A DNA stretch of 64,000 nucleotides from Antedon mediterranea (taxonomy: Eukaryota; Echinodermata; Crinoidea; Comatulida; Antedonidae), in NCBI RefSeq assembly GCF_964355755.1, contig NC_092674.1:31732001-31796000 (forward strand), written 5' to 3'. The notes below the pieces were generated by a model that worked only from the letters and a program-made list of their open reading frames with translations, made no database searches and had not been told where the DNA came from. Of this stretch, positions 32,301-47,300 are shown piece by piece. Made by a program: the position numbers and the translations under genes. The first letter of the stretch is position 1, and every line of letters begins with the position of its first letter.

Positions 32301-35300
32301 TATTGAACATTGTGTGTACCAATACTCATCATGCTGTTTATCATCAGTACATGCAATATAAAAACTGTATGGAACATTGTGTGTACCAATATACTCATCA
32401 TGCTGTTTATCATCAGTACATGCAATATAAAAACTGTATGGAACATTGTGTGTACCAATACTCATCATGCTGTTTATCATCAGTACATGCAATATAAAAA
32501 CTGTATGGAACATTGTGTGTACCAATATACTCATCATGCTGTTTATCATCAGTACATGCAATATAAAAACTGTATGGAACATTGTGTGTACCAATATACT
32601 CATCATGCTGTTTATCATCAGTACATGCAATATAAAAACTGTATGGAACATTGTGTGTACCAATATACTCATCATGCTGTTTATCATCAGTACATGCAAT
32701 ATAAAAACTGTATGGAACATTGTGTGTACCAATATACTCATCATGCTGTTTATCATCAGTACATTGTGTGTACCAACATACTCATCATGCTGTTTATCAT
32801 CAGTACATTGTATGTACCAATATACTCATCATGCTGTTTATCATCAGTACATTGTGTGTAACAATATACTCATCATGCTGTTTATCATCAGTACATTGTG
32901 TGTACCAACATTGTGTGTACCAATATACTCATCATGCTGTTTATCATCAGTACATTGTGTGTACCAATATACTCATCATGCTGTTTATCATCAGTACATT
33001 GTATGTACCAATATACTCATCATGCTGTTTATCATCAGTACATTGTGTACACCAATATACTCATCATGCTGTTTATCATCAGTACATTGTGTGTACCAAT
33101 ATACTCATCATGCTGTTTATCATCAGTACATTGTGTACACCAATATACTCATCATGCTGTTTATCATCAGTACATTGTGTGTACCAATATACTCATCATG
33201 CTGTTTCCAGTGGAATTGAAATGAATGTGTACTTAATACAGTAGTACAATAAAATAAACAATACAATATTTATAAATTCTTTGTATAACATTTATTTCCT
33301 GCTTGTTGTTTTGTTATTAGCTCTCTCCGGATCCAAAAGCAGGCTTTCGGAAACCATCAGTGACTATTAATGGTCGACCTCACACAGCGCCACCACAAAG
33401 TGGTAGGATTAAGCTGTACAATAGCTCACCTGTGCCACCTCCAAACAGTTACAGACCTGCATCCACATGGTAAGTATGCCTATTTAATAGCTCACATGTG
33501 TCTCCTCCAAACAGTTATAGACCTGCGTCCACATGGTAAGTATGCCTATTTAATAGCTCACATGTGTCTCCTCCAAACAGTTATAGACCTGCATCCACTT
33601 GGTAAGTATGCCTATTTAATAGCTCACATGTGTCTCCTCCAAACAGTTATAGACCTGCATCCACTTGCTAAGTATGCCTATTTAATAGCTCACATGTGTC
33701 TCCTCCAAACAGTTTTAGACCTGCATCCACATGGTAAGTATGCCTATTTAATAGCTCACCTGTGCCACCTCCAAACAGTTATAGACCTGCGTCCACATTG
33801 TAAGTATGCCTATTTAATAGCTCACCTGTGCCACTTCCAAACAATTACAGACCCTCATCCACATGGTAAGTATGCCTATTTAATAGCTCACATGTGTCTC
33901 CTCCAAACAGTTATAGACCTGCATCCACATGGTAAGTATGCCTATTTAATAGCTCACCTGTGCCACCTCCAAACAGTTATAGACCTGCGTCCACATGGTA
34001 AGTATGCCTATTTAATCGCTCACCTGTGCCACCTCCAAACAATTACAGACCCTCGTCCACATGGTAAGTATGCCTATTTAATAGCTCACATGTGTCTCCT
34101 CCAAACAGTTATAGACCTGCATCCACATGGTAAGTATGCCTATTTAATAGCTCACCTGTGCCTCCTCCAAACAGTTACAGTCCACACGGTAACTACAGTA
34201 TCTCTGTCAATAGCACACCGTCCACATAGTATGCTTTTTTTAATAACAGCCAAAGACAATTTTTTTTGGCACACATTAGAGAAATATTGTTATTAATGTT
34301 ATTTTATTTCAGATTGAGTAATAATATTGTTTCTTGTCATTATTATTTTAATTCTAATTTGTTTTAATTTTTCAGTTCACAATCCTCCATTGATTATACC
34401 CCAAGAAACAAGAGAGGTGAACCTATTATTATGCTACCAGAGAAATCAGAATATACTGTGCACATGAGGCCTGATGAAAGAAATCATGCAGTTGCACCAG
34501 TTTGTAATGGCAACTTAGCTCCAGAGATGCAACATTACAGGCAAGTCTTTTTAAAATATTCTTGCTCTACACAACTTTTACCATGAAAGAACAAACTGTT
34601 TGCTTTCAGTTTGCTATATTTTTTAAACATTTTCCCAACAGATGGCAAAATACTGGATTGGGAAATGTAACATGTTATAACAGGTAAAATGGTGTCACCC
34701 AACATGAGCACATCAACAAATTAATGTATTCAATGCTTTTGACTTACTAAAAACTAAATTTATATTATGTTATCTATTGAAATGTCTCTCTAAAATATTA
34801 ATTTATGTATTTATACAATGTAAGACTACTTTAAAATACTACTTCTCAATCAAGCTTATAACATTCTTTAAAACATTAATTTATCTAACAAAACTTGTCA
34901 CATACACACACACAAAATACAGTTTTATATGTATAAGTATCCGGTGCTTTTCCTTTCTATTCTTTAAACAAAAATTCTTTACTTTAATTATTAATACTTT
35001 TTAAATCTTATATTTGTGTAGTTTGAAGTCTTGATACTGCTGTATATGTACTGAATTTGCTTCTCTATTTATTTGTGTAGTTTGAAGTCTTGATACTGCT
35101 GTATATGTACTGAATTTGCTTCTCTATTTATTTGTGTAGTTTGTAGTCTTGATACTGCTGTATATGTACTGAATTTGCTTCTCTATTTATTTGTGTAGTT
35201 TGATGTCTTGATACTGCTGTATATGTACTGAATTTGCTTCTCTATTTATTTGTGTAGTTTGAAGTCTTGATACTGCTGTATATGTACTGAATTTGCTTCT

Positions 35301-38300
35301 CTATTTATTTGTGTAGTTTGTAGTCTTGATACTGCTGTATATGTACTGAATTTGCTTCTCTATTTATTTGTGTAGTTTGAAGTCTTGATACTGCTGTATA
35401 TGTACTGAATTTGCTTCTCTATTTATTTGTGTAGTTTGAAGTCTTGATACTGCTGTATATGTACTGAATTTGCTTCTCTATTTATTTGTGTAGTTTGAAG
35501 TCTTGATACTGCTGTATATGTACTGAATTTGCTTCTCTATTTATTTGTGTAGTTTGTAGTCTTGATACTGCTGTATATGTACTGAATTTGCTTCTCTATT
35601 TATTTGTGTAGTTTGTAGTCTTGATACTGCTGTATATGTACTGAATTTGCTTCTCTATTTATTTGTGTAGTTTAAAGTCTTGATACTGCTGTATATGTAC
35701 TGAATTTGCTTCTCTATATATTTGTGTAGTTTAAAGTCTTGATACTGCTGTATATGTACTGAATTTGCTTCTCTATTTATTTGTGTAGTTTGTAGTCTTG
35801 ATACTGCTGTATATGTACTGAATTTGCTTCTCTATTTATTTGTGTAGTTTGTAGTCTTGATACTGCTGTATATGTACTGAATTTGCTTCTCTATTTATTT
35901 GTGTAGTTTGTAGTCTTGATACTGCTGTATATGTACTGAATTGCTTCTCTATTTATTTGTGTAGTTTGAAGTCTTGATACTGCTGTATATGTACTGAATT
36001 TGCTTCTCTATTTATTTGTGTAGTTTGAAGTCTTGATACTGCTGTATATGTACTGAATTTGCTTCTCTATTTATTTGTGTAGTTTGTAGTCTTGATACTG
36101 CTGTATATGTACTGAATTTGCTTCTCTATTTATTTGTGTAGTTTGAAGTCTTGATACTGCTGTATATGTACTGAATTTGCTTCTCTATTTATTTGTGTAG
36201 TTTGTAGTCTTGATACTGCTGTATATGTACTGAATTTGCTTCTCTATTTATTTGTGTAGTTTGAAGTCTTGATACTGCTGTATATGTACTGAATTTGCTT
36301 CTCTATTTATTTGTGTAGTTTGAAGTCTTGATACTGCTGTATATGTACTGAATTTGCTTCTCTATTTATTTGTGTAGTTTGTAGTCTTGATACTGCTGTA
36401 TATGTACTGAATTTGCTTCTCTATTTATTTGTGCAGTTTGAAGTCTTGATACTGCTGTATATGTACTGAATTTGCTTCTCTATTTATTTGTGTAGTTTGT
36501 AGTCTTGATACTGCTGTATATGTACTGAATTTGCTTCTCTATTTATTTGTGTAGTTTGAAGTCTTGATACTGCTGTATATATACTGAATTTGCTTCTCTA
36601 TTTATTTGTGTAGTTTGAAGTCTTGATACTGCTGTATATGTAATGAATTTGCTTCTCTATTTATTTGTGTAGTTTGTAGTCTTGATACTGCTGTATATGT
36701 ACTGAATTTGCTTCTCTATTTATTTGTGTAGTTTGTAGTCTTGATACTGCTGTATATGTACTGAATTTGCTTCTCTATTTATTTGTGTAGTTTGTAGTCT
36801 TGATACTGCTGTATATGTACTGAATTTGCTTCTCTATTTATTTGTGCAGTTTGTAGTCTTGATACTGCTGTATATGTAATGAATTTGCTTCTCTATTTAT
36901 TTGTGCAGTTTGTAGTCTTGATACTGCTGTATATGTACTGAATTGCTTCTCTATTTATTTGTGTAGTTTGTAGTCTTGATACTGCTGTATATGTACTGAA
37001 TTTGCTTCTCTATTTATTTGTGTAGTTTGAAGTCTTGATACTGCTGTATATGTACTAAATTTGCTTCTCTATTTATTTGTGTAGTTTGATGTCTTGATAC
37101 TGCTGTATATATACTGAATTTGCTTCTCTATTTATTTGTGTAGTTTGAAGTCTTGATACTGCTGTATATGTACTGAATTTGCTTCTCTATTTATTTGTGT
37201 AGTTTGATGTCTTGATACTGCTGTATATATACTGAATTTGCTTCTCTATTTATTTGTGTAGTTTGAAGTCTTGATACTGCTGTATATATACTGAATTTGC
37301 TTCTCTATTTATTTGTGTAGTTTGATGTCTTGATACTGCTGTATATGTACTGAATTTGCTTCTCTATTTATTTGCGTAGTTTGTAGTCTTGATACTGCTG
37401 TATATGTACTGAATTTGCTTCTCTATTTATTTGTGTAGTTTGTAGTCTTGATACTGCTGTATATGTACTGAATTTGCTTCTCTATTTATTTGTGTAGTTT
37501 GTAGTCTTGATACTGCTGTATATGTACTGAATTTTCTTCTCTATTTATTTGTGTAGTTTGAAGTCTTGATACTGCTGTATATGTACTGAATTTGCTTCTC
37601 TATTTATTTGTGTAGTTTGTAGTCTTGATACTGCTGTATATGTACTGAATTTGCTTCTCTATTTATTTGTGTAGTTTGTAGTTTGTAGTCTTGATACTGC
37701 TGTATATGTACTCAATTTGCTTCTCTATTTATTTGTGTAGTTTGTAGTCTTGATACTGCTGTATATGTACTGAATTTGCTTCTCTATTTATTTGTGTAGT
37801 TTGAAGTCTTGATACTGCTGTATATGTACTCAATTTGCTTCTCTATTTATTTGTGTAGTTTGAAGTCTTGATACTGCTGTATATGTACTCAATTTGCTTC
37901 TCTATTTATTTGTGTAGTTTGTAGTCTTGATACTGCTGTATATGTACTGAATTTGCTTCTCTATTTATTTGTGTAGTTTGAAGTCTTGATACTGCTGTAT
38001 ATGTACTGAATTTGCTTCTCTATTTATTTGTGTAGTTTGTAGTCTTGATACTGCTGTATATGTACTCAATTTGCTTCTCTATTTATTTGTGTAGTTTGTA
38101 GTCTTGATACTGCTGTATATGTACTGAATTTGCTTCTCTATTTATTTGTGTAGTTTGAAGTCTTGATACTGCTGTATATGTACTGAATTTGCTTCTCTAT
38201 TTATTTGTGTAGTTTGAAGTCTTGATACTGCTGTATATGTACTGAATTGCTTCTCTATTTATTTGTGTAGTTTGAAGTCTTGATACTGCTGTATATGTAC

Positions 38301-41300
38301 TGAATTTGCTTCTCTACTTATTTGTGTAGTTTGATGTCTTGATACTGCTGTATATATACTGAATTTGCTTCTCTATTTATTTGTGTAGTTTGAAGTCTTG
38401 ATACTGCTGTATATATACTGAATTTGCTTCTCTATTTATTTGTGTAGTTTGATGTCTTGATACTGCTGTATATGTACTGAATTTGCTTCTCTATTTATTT
38501 GTGTAGTTTGAAGTCTTGATACTGCTGTATATGTACTGAATTTGCTTCTCTATTTATTTGTGTAGTTTGTAGTCTTGATACTGCTGTATATGTACTGAAT
38601 TTGCTTCTCTATTTATTTGTGTAGTTTGTAGTTTGTAGTCTTGATACTGCTGTATATGTACTCAATTTGCTTCTCTATTTATTTGTGTAGTTTGTAGTCT
38701 TGATACTGCTGTATATGTACTGAATTTGCTTCTCTATTTATTTGTGTAGTTTGAAGTCTTGATACTGCTGTATATGTACTGAATTTGCTTCTCTATTTAT
38801 TTGTGTAGTTTGAAGTCTTGATACTGCTGTATATGTACTCAATTTGCTTCTCTATTTATTTGTGTAGTTTGTAGTCTTGATACTGCTGTATATGTACTGA
38901 ATTTGCTTCTCTATTTATTTGTGTAGTTTGAAGTCTTGATACTGCTGTATATGTACTCAATTTGCTTCTCTATTTATTTGTGTAGTTTGTAGTCTTGATA
39001 CTGCTGTATATGTACTGAATTTGCTTCTCTATTTATTTGTGTAGTTTGTAGTCTTGATACTGCTGTATATGTACTCAATTTGCTTCTCTATTTATTTGTG
39101 TAGTTTGTAGTCTTGATACTGCTGTATATGTACTGAATTTGCTTCTCTATTTATTTGTGTAGTTTGAAGTCTTGATACTGCTGTATATGTACTGAATTTG
39201 CTTCTCTATTTATTTGTGTAGTTTGAAGTCTTGATACTGCTGTATATGTACTGAATTGCTTCTCTATTTATTTGTGTAGTTTGAAGTCTTGATACTGCTG
39301 TATATGTACTGAATTTGCTTCTCTACTTATTTGTGTAGTTTGATGTCTTGATACTGCTGTATATATACTGAATTTGCTTCTCTATTTATTTGTGTAGTTT
39401 GAAGTCTTGATACTGCTGTATATATACTGAATTTGCTTCTCTATTTATTTGTGTAGTTTGATGTCTTGATACTGCTGTATATGTACTGAATTTGCTTCTC
39501 TATTTATTTGTGTAGTTTGTAGTCTTGATACTGCTGTATATGTACTGAATTTGCTTCTCTATTTATTTGTGTAGTTTGTAGTCTTGATACTGCTGTATAT
39601 GTACTGAATTTGCTTCTCTATTTATTTGTGTAGTTTGAAGTCTTGATACTGCTGTATATGTACTGAATTTGCTTCTCTATTTATTTGTGTAGTTTGTAGT
39701 CTTGATACTGCTGTATATGTACTGAATTTGCTTCTCTATTTATTTGTGTAGTTTGTAGTTTGTAGTCTTGATACTGCTGTATATGTACTCAATTTGCTTC
39801 TCTATTTATTTGTGTAGTTTGTAGTCTTGATACTGCTGTATATGTACTGAATTTGCTTCTCTATTTATTTGTGTAGTTTGAAGTCTTGATACTGCTGTAT
39901 ATGTACTCAATTTGCTTCTCTATTTATTTGTGTAGTTTGAAGTCTTGATACTGCTGTATATGTACTCAATTTGCTTCTCTATTTATTTGTGTAGTTTGTA
40001 GTCTTGATACTGCTGTATATGTACTGAATTTGCTTCTCTATTTATTTGTGTAGTTTGAAGTCTTGATACTGCTGTATATGTACTGAATTTGCTTCTCTAT
40101 TTATTTGTGTAGTTTGTAGTCTTGATACTGCTGTATATGTACTCAATTTGCTTCTCTATTTATTTGTGTAGTTTGTAGTCTTGATACTGCTGTATATGTA
40201 CTGAATTTGCTTCTCTATTTATTTGTGTAGTTTGAAGTCTTGATACTGCTGTATATGTACTGAATTTGCTTCTCTATTTATTTGTGTAGTTTGAAGTCTT
40301 GATACTGCTGTATATGTACTGAATTGCTTCTCTATTTATTTGTGTAGTTTGAAGTCTTGATACTGCTGTATATGTACTGAATTTGCTTCTCTACTTATTT
40401 GTGTAGTTTGATGTCTTGATACTGCTGTATATATACTGAATTTGCTTCTCTATTTATTTGTGTAGTTTGAAGTCTTGATACTGCTGTATATATACTGAAT
40501 TTGCTTCTCTATTTATTTGTGTAGTTTGATGTCTTGATACTGCTGTATATGTACTGAATTTGCTTCTCTATTTATTTGTGTAGTTTGAAGTCTTGATACT
40601 GCTGTATATGTACTGAATTTGCTTCTCTATTTATTTGTGTAGTTTGTAGTCTTGATACTGCTGTATATGTACTGAATTTGCTTCTCTATTTATTTGTGTA
40701 GTTTGTAGTTTGTAGTCTTGATACTGCTGTATATGTACTCAATTTGCTTCTCTATTTATTTGTGTAGTTTGTAGTCTTGATACTGCTGTATATGTACTGA
40801 ATTTGCTTCTCTATTTATTTGTGTAGTTTGAAGTCTTGATACTGCTGTATATGTACTGAATTTGCTTCTCTATTTATTTGTGTAGTTTGAAGTCTTGATA
40901 CTGCTGTATATGTACTCAATTTGCTTCTCTATTTATTTGTGTAGTTTGTAGTCTTGATACTGCTGTATATGTACTGAATTTGCTTCTCTATTTATTTGTG
41001 TAGTTTGAAGTCTTGATACTGCTGTATATGTACTCAATTTGCTTCTCTATTTATTTGTGTAGTTTGTAGTCTTGATACTGCTGTATATGTACTGAATTTG
41101 CTTCTCTATTTATTTGTGTAGTTTGTAGTCTTGATACTGCTGTATATGTACTCAATTTGCTTCTCTATTTATTTGTGTAGTTTGTAGTCTTGATACTGCT
41201 GTATATGTACTGAATTTGCTTCTCTATTTATTTGTGTAGTTTGAAGTCTTGATACTGCTGTATATGTACTGAATTTGCTTCTCTATTTATTTGTGTAGTT

Positions 41301-44300
41301 TGAAGTCTTGATACTGCTGTATATGTACTGAATTGCTTCTCTATTTATTTGTGTAGTTTGAAGTCTTGATACTGCTGTATATGTACTGAATTTGCTTCTC
41401 TACTTATTTGTGTAGTTTGATGTCTTGATACTGCTGTATATATACTGAATTTGCTTCTCTATTTATTTGTGTAGTTTGAAGTCTTGATACTGCTGTATAT
41501 ATACTGAATTTGCTTCTCTATTTATTTGTGTAGTTTGATGTCTTGATACTGCTGTATATGTACTGAATTTGCTTCTCTATTTATTTGTGTAGTTTGTAGT
41601 CTTGATACTGCTGTATATGTACTGAATTTGCTTCTCTATTTATTTGTGTAGTTTGTAGTCTTGATACTGCTGTATATGTACTGAATTTGCTTCTCTATTT
41701 ATTTGTGTAGTTTGAAGTCTTGATACTGCTGTATATGTACTCAATTTGCTTCTCTATTTATTTGTGTAGTTTGTAGTCTTGATACTGCTGTATATGTACT
41801 GAATTTGCTTCTCTATTTATTTGTGTAGTTTGTAGTCTTGATACTGCTGTATATGTACTGAATTTGCTTCTCTATTTATTTGTGTAGTTTGAAGTCTTGA
41901 TACTGCTGTATATGTACTGAATTTGCTTCTCTATTTATTTGTGTAGTTTGTAGTCTTGATACTGCTGTATATGTACTGAATTTGCTTCTCTATTTATTTG
42001 TGTAGTTTGTAGTCTTGATACTGCTGTATATGTACTCAATTTGCTTCTCTATTTATTTGTGTAGTTTGTAGTCTTGATACTGCTGTATATGTACTGAATT
42101 TGCTTCTCTATTTATTTGTGTAGTTTGAAGTCTTGATACTGCTGTATATGTACTGAATTTGCTTCTCTATTTATTTGTGCACCTTTTGTAGTGTCACACA
42201 TCTTTTTATGTGGGAAATATATTTCAGCTATTTGTTATATTTTATTTCTTTTTTTTGTTTCTTTGTTGCAGTGTTGGATCATGTGAAACATCTCTTAGAT
42301 CTGCTGGTGGTTCGTGGTCTGTTAGAAGACCAAAGACACCTGATACATCAATGAAAACATCCCCTAGATCTGCTGGTGGGCCGTGGTCTATTAGAAGATC
42401 AAAGACCCCTGAAGCATCAATAAAGAAAAAATGGAACACAGCTAAGGTAAACAAACAATCCAATGATTTCTTGAATATGTATAATTTCTACATCTATTAC
42501 ATGTTTCAGATGGTAGATTGATTAAATCCAATAATTTTATTTTTAGCCCAGTGATCATAATCAACGTGTTCCGCAAGCAGCTAGTCATGTGACCACAATG
42601 ATCCACCCACAGACAATAGCTTCAATGGTAGTTGTCAATCATCTTGGAACTGGGAAACGTCGACTAAGATCTCGAATGGGGAATATTAATGGCATGTTCT
42701 TGGACGATGTGAGTAACATTGTATGTATAGATACACATTAAAATTTGAATTTCTAAAATGTTTACTACAATTTTAACAATAACTACAGTATTATGAAATC
42801 AAGTTTTCCAATTCAATTTCTTTTTTTTAAGGAGGTTTCTGATATTGCTGGGAGCATGGAGTTTGTTCCCATCATTAACCCTGCTCCTATTCAAGGTACT
42901 TTTTAGTAATTAATTTTAAAACATTATGCTGGTTAACTAATGATATAATTATGTTGATAATTATAGTTTATGAGCACCGTTAAATTTGTTGGTTTTCTGT
43001 TTCAGGTCGGGCACAGAACAACACTGGCAGGTAATTGTATTGTATTATTACTACTGTTCATTTATTCATTTCTATAATTTTTTGAAAATGTTCGAAAACC
43101 AATTCTGTTCTTTGATATAGGGAAAACCATGATGTAGATCAAAATGATAATTCAGAGAATGGTGAGGGTGGTGACTCTGTAATTGATGACATTGATAGTA
43201 GCAGGATAAGTACAGCGCCCTCACTAACATCGGAGATTGGTCATTTGGATGAAACAAATGAACTTGATTATCACATAAATGGAGAGCATGCATCTCCCGC
43301 AGACAAAGTAGTTGAAACAGAAAAACAATATTCTGTATCAGTTAATACACCCTCACAATTAACAGAAGGAATCTATTGTAAAAACATGTCAGAAACAGAC
43401 TCCAAGAATATCAGGGAACAATTTTTAGAGAATTTATGCCATCAAGAGGATTTGTTTGTTGTAAATGATGGATTGAGAGAGGAGAAAGACGAAACAAGTA
43501 GCTATTGGAGTACAAATGAGGTTGAAGGTACAAGTAGCTATTGGAGTACAAATGAGGTTGAAGGTACAAGTAGCTATTGGAGTACAAATGAGGTTGAAGG
43601 TACAAGTAGCTATTGGAGTACAAATGAGGTTGAAGGTAGTGAAAAATAGAAGCGGGCTCATAAATGCACTGATACACTAATTTGTTATGCTTCAGTTATT
43701 TATTTTGTTATTTTTGTTACATTATTATTATTATGTTTTTTAATAACATTTAATGATTTCATTTGTTTTGCATTTGCATCATTGCACCATGTCATTCACT
43801 TTTGCTTTGAGACCATCTCACACAAAGAATGTAAGAAGCTGATTTATTTGCTCATTACCCTGCAGTCAATCATGCTACATGTTTTGTGTGTATTGTCAGG
43901 AATTTTATATTATAACTTGATAATGTTAACATAATTTATCCATCAAAATATCATGAACCAATTGCTTTTAAATATCATTTCAAGATAAAATATAGGCAAT
44001 GTTTAATGCTTAATGAAAAAATGAAAACCATCTAGTTGACAGAGGCATTAATATATTATGTTTAAACCAGGTACAGTATGAACATTAACATTTTTTTGAA
44101 TTATTGGATGGTTATCAGCTATTAAACTTGCATGCTTTAATTTGTTTGTTTTTAAGTTTAGTTATGTGTTTTATGCCGGACATTTGGTATCATACTCACT
44201 AAGTTAGCTAGTAATGGTTACTTGACCATACGTTTATGGAGTACTGACAGTTGATGGATTTTATCTGTCGCTTTAAACGTCAAACACTTATTTGTAAATA

Positions 44301-47300
44301 ATTGATTTTTTTAGCACTTTATTCAATATTTCATTATTTAAACATTATAATAATTGCTTTGTAACTATATTCATATCATGTTGTGTTACTTGTATAGCAT
44401 TTTGCACCAAATTCTCTTAAAGACCAGGTGCAGGCCTTTGATCATAGTACTGTATCACTTAGGTTTGGGGATAGATAACCCAGTAAATAATTCCTATTCA
44501 TATGTACATACACATTGTAACAGTGTGTGAAAAAACAGATGACTATACTGTTCTGCGCTAAGTATAGCTAGTAAACATGTCATAACTAAATATATTTTAT
44601 AAACATAATTGAAGAAGTAATACCAATTGCAGTTTTAATGATTGTACAGTAAAAACGTTAAATGTGTCTGTAAAGCAGTAAATAATCCCTTTTAAGTAGA
44701 AAATGGACACTCAAAACTGCAGCAGTCTGTTGGATCACAATTGTTTTATATGGAAGAACCTAAGCTGCCGAGCAGAACATTGACGTGTGGACAAAAAAGA
44801 GAAGTAAAACTGCAAACAGATCATGACAAAAGTGAAATGAGATTTCATGGTGAAGGATTTATACCATCAGGTAAGTACTGTTTATACTGTTATTAAATTG
44901 TTAAATGATTGGAAGTTGTATGAAGGAAAGTATGTTTTTAGTTGTAGTGGACAGTTTAGTATCACTACAGTATATCCAGGAGTTTGTAGTGTAGGAAGCA
45001 TTTATAAGGTAAGGCCAAGTAAGATGAGGAATAATCTTTTACTGTACATTGTTTTATAATTATTATTTTAGTGTATATAGGACTGACAGATGAACACAGA
45101 ACAGCATTGATGACACATCCAACAGGGGTTGCTAAGTCTATGCTTAAGTTTGATGTCATGATGCCTCATGTACAAAAGATGCCCCTGACACCAAGGAAGA
45201 GTTCACAAACAACAAGTCCAGTTAGCAATAATTCATCTAGCCATCAATATTTACCTACTTCAAGTGGAAAATCTAGCCTTCATTCATCACCAAATTCAAA
45301 TGAAAATGTTTGTTGTCAATCATTACTGATGCAGGTCCCCAGCCCTGAGCAAACCAGTAGGGTTGTTTCTTCATCACCCTCAGGTTTTGATCATCTTTAT
45401 CTAGAAGAATATTCAACTAAAAAACAACAATTCAAACTAAAAGATAATCAAAAAATGCCTCCACAGATTCTTATCAAACGACCGTCTTCTGCCCCTGTTT
45501 TTAATAATTCTGAGCCTGATGCAATGAATATGTTTAGACCTGTTTCACCAGATAATCAGTCCACCCGTGGAAGAAGGTTGAATTCCCCTCATTTAGCTGT
45601 GTCATCACCTGTTGCTGTACGACCTACATCTGCAAGAGCTAAGCTTAGAGGAAAGGAATGGAATGGTCGACCTTTACCTATTTTTGGAGCTTCAAAAGTA
45701 ATTTTATAATGCATAACATACAATAATAAATATATAATATACTGTATGAGGTACAGCAGATATTGCTAAATGTTAAAAGGAACACATTCTTCATGATCTA
45801 GTGCGGTATGAAACTCAACTTAGTCTCACGACGATCTTATTGTTTTCTACTAGGTTAGAGATGATTTGGCTGTACAAAGAAGTAAACAAGCCAGGGAGTC
45901 TGTGAACATCCGACACCTGTTTTCAAATAAGGCAAGTAGGCAGTACTTGAAGGAGAAGGAACGTCATGAACGATTGAAATGGGAGAAAATGCAACGCAAG
46001 AATGAGGACGATTTTAGGTAAAACATAACACATGGCCACTATGTGTGCAAAACTCCAGTTTACACTAGTGTCATAATTATACACAATGTATTAAATAGTC
46101 AGTAGTTGTTTTAAATCTACTATTCTGTTGTAGAATAAACCAAGAGGAATTGTGGAATAGGAATTTAGCACTTATGAATCGTGGGGACATAGCATACCGT
46201 AATTGGGAGAAAGAATATATGGCAGATAAAGCACAACGTGAAAAGATGAGACTTCAAAAGATGAATGTTCTGTTGCACAAGTAGGTATCAATATCGTAGA
46301 CTTTTCAATCTTATATTTTAAATAATAGTTAATATCTGCATTTACTTAAATTTATATTAAATATACTGTATGTACTGTATACTGTATATCATAATATATT
46401 TTCAGGCAAGCTCTTCAGAATAGGAAGGCACTTGCATACCTAAAGCGCATTGGACCCCATGTTGATGTCTGGGAGTAAGTATTCCTTGAAATTAAATTGT
46501 ATGTTGATATTACATTAATATTTAGTTTCATTAGTATTAGTATTTAAATGAGTAGTTTTTGACTGAAGTGTTTTACTTGTTGGTAGGTTGTTTCATGGAG
46601 AGAAACGAGGAATCAGTAAAGTACAAATGAAATGTGCTGCTATAACACTGCAGAAGTAAGTTTTTGTACACATACAAAGATTACAGAATTTTTGAAACAT
46701 ACATTCAAATATTTAAAGAAACATATTTAAGAGTACCATGATCACAATATTATGTTGCAAAAATAATTCATTAGAAAAAATGTATTCAATTTATCGCAAC
46801 AAATCAAAATAACTGAACATTGTGATCGCTACCAATCCCCTTTGATTCGTGACATTCACATTATCCTATATGTAAACATTGTGATCAATACCAATTCCCC
46901 TTTGATTTGTGACATTCACATTGTCTTATATGTAAACATTGTGATCGCTACCAATCCCCTTTGATTTGTGACATTCACATTGTCTTATATGTAAACATTG
47001 TGATCGCTACCAATCCCCTTTGATTTGTGACATTCATATTATCTTATATGTAAACATTCTGATCAATACCAATCCCCTTTGATTTGTGACATTCACATTG
47101 TCTTATATGTAAACATTGTGATCGCTACCAATCCCCTTTGATTTGTGACATTCACATTATCTTATATGTAAACATTGTGATCAATACCAATCCCATTTGA
47201 TTTGTGACATTCACATTATCTTATATATAAACATTGTGATCAATACCAATCCCCTTTGATTTGTGACATTCACATTGTCTTATATGTAAACATTGTGATC

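Noticed and set aside
32129-33244. Several long open frames on both strands with repeated peptides
   Set aside because: They are by-products of the intronic minisatellite: both strands and three frames are open at once, and no splice or domain signal is present.
33370-34296. 308-codon open frame with a 22-residue repeat (GKYAYLIAHMCLLQTVIDL)
   Set aside because: It exists because the unit is 66 bp, a multiple of three. It is out of frame with exon 10 and runs through splice sites and intron copies.
42210-42521. Single-frame gene starting before the 42272 exon with a hydrophobic leader
   Set aside because: The leader is the intron's polypyrimidine tract translated. The acceptor at 42271 and matching phase show that this is an internal exon.
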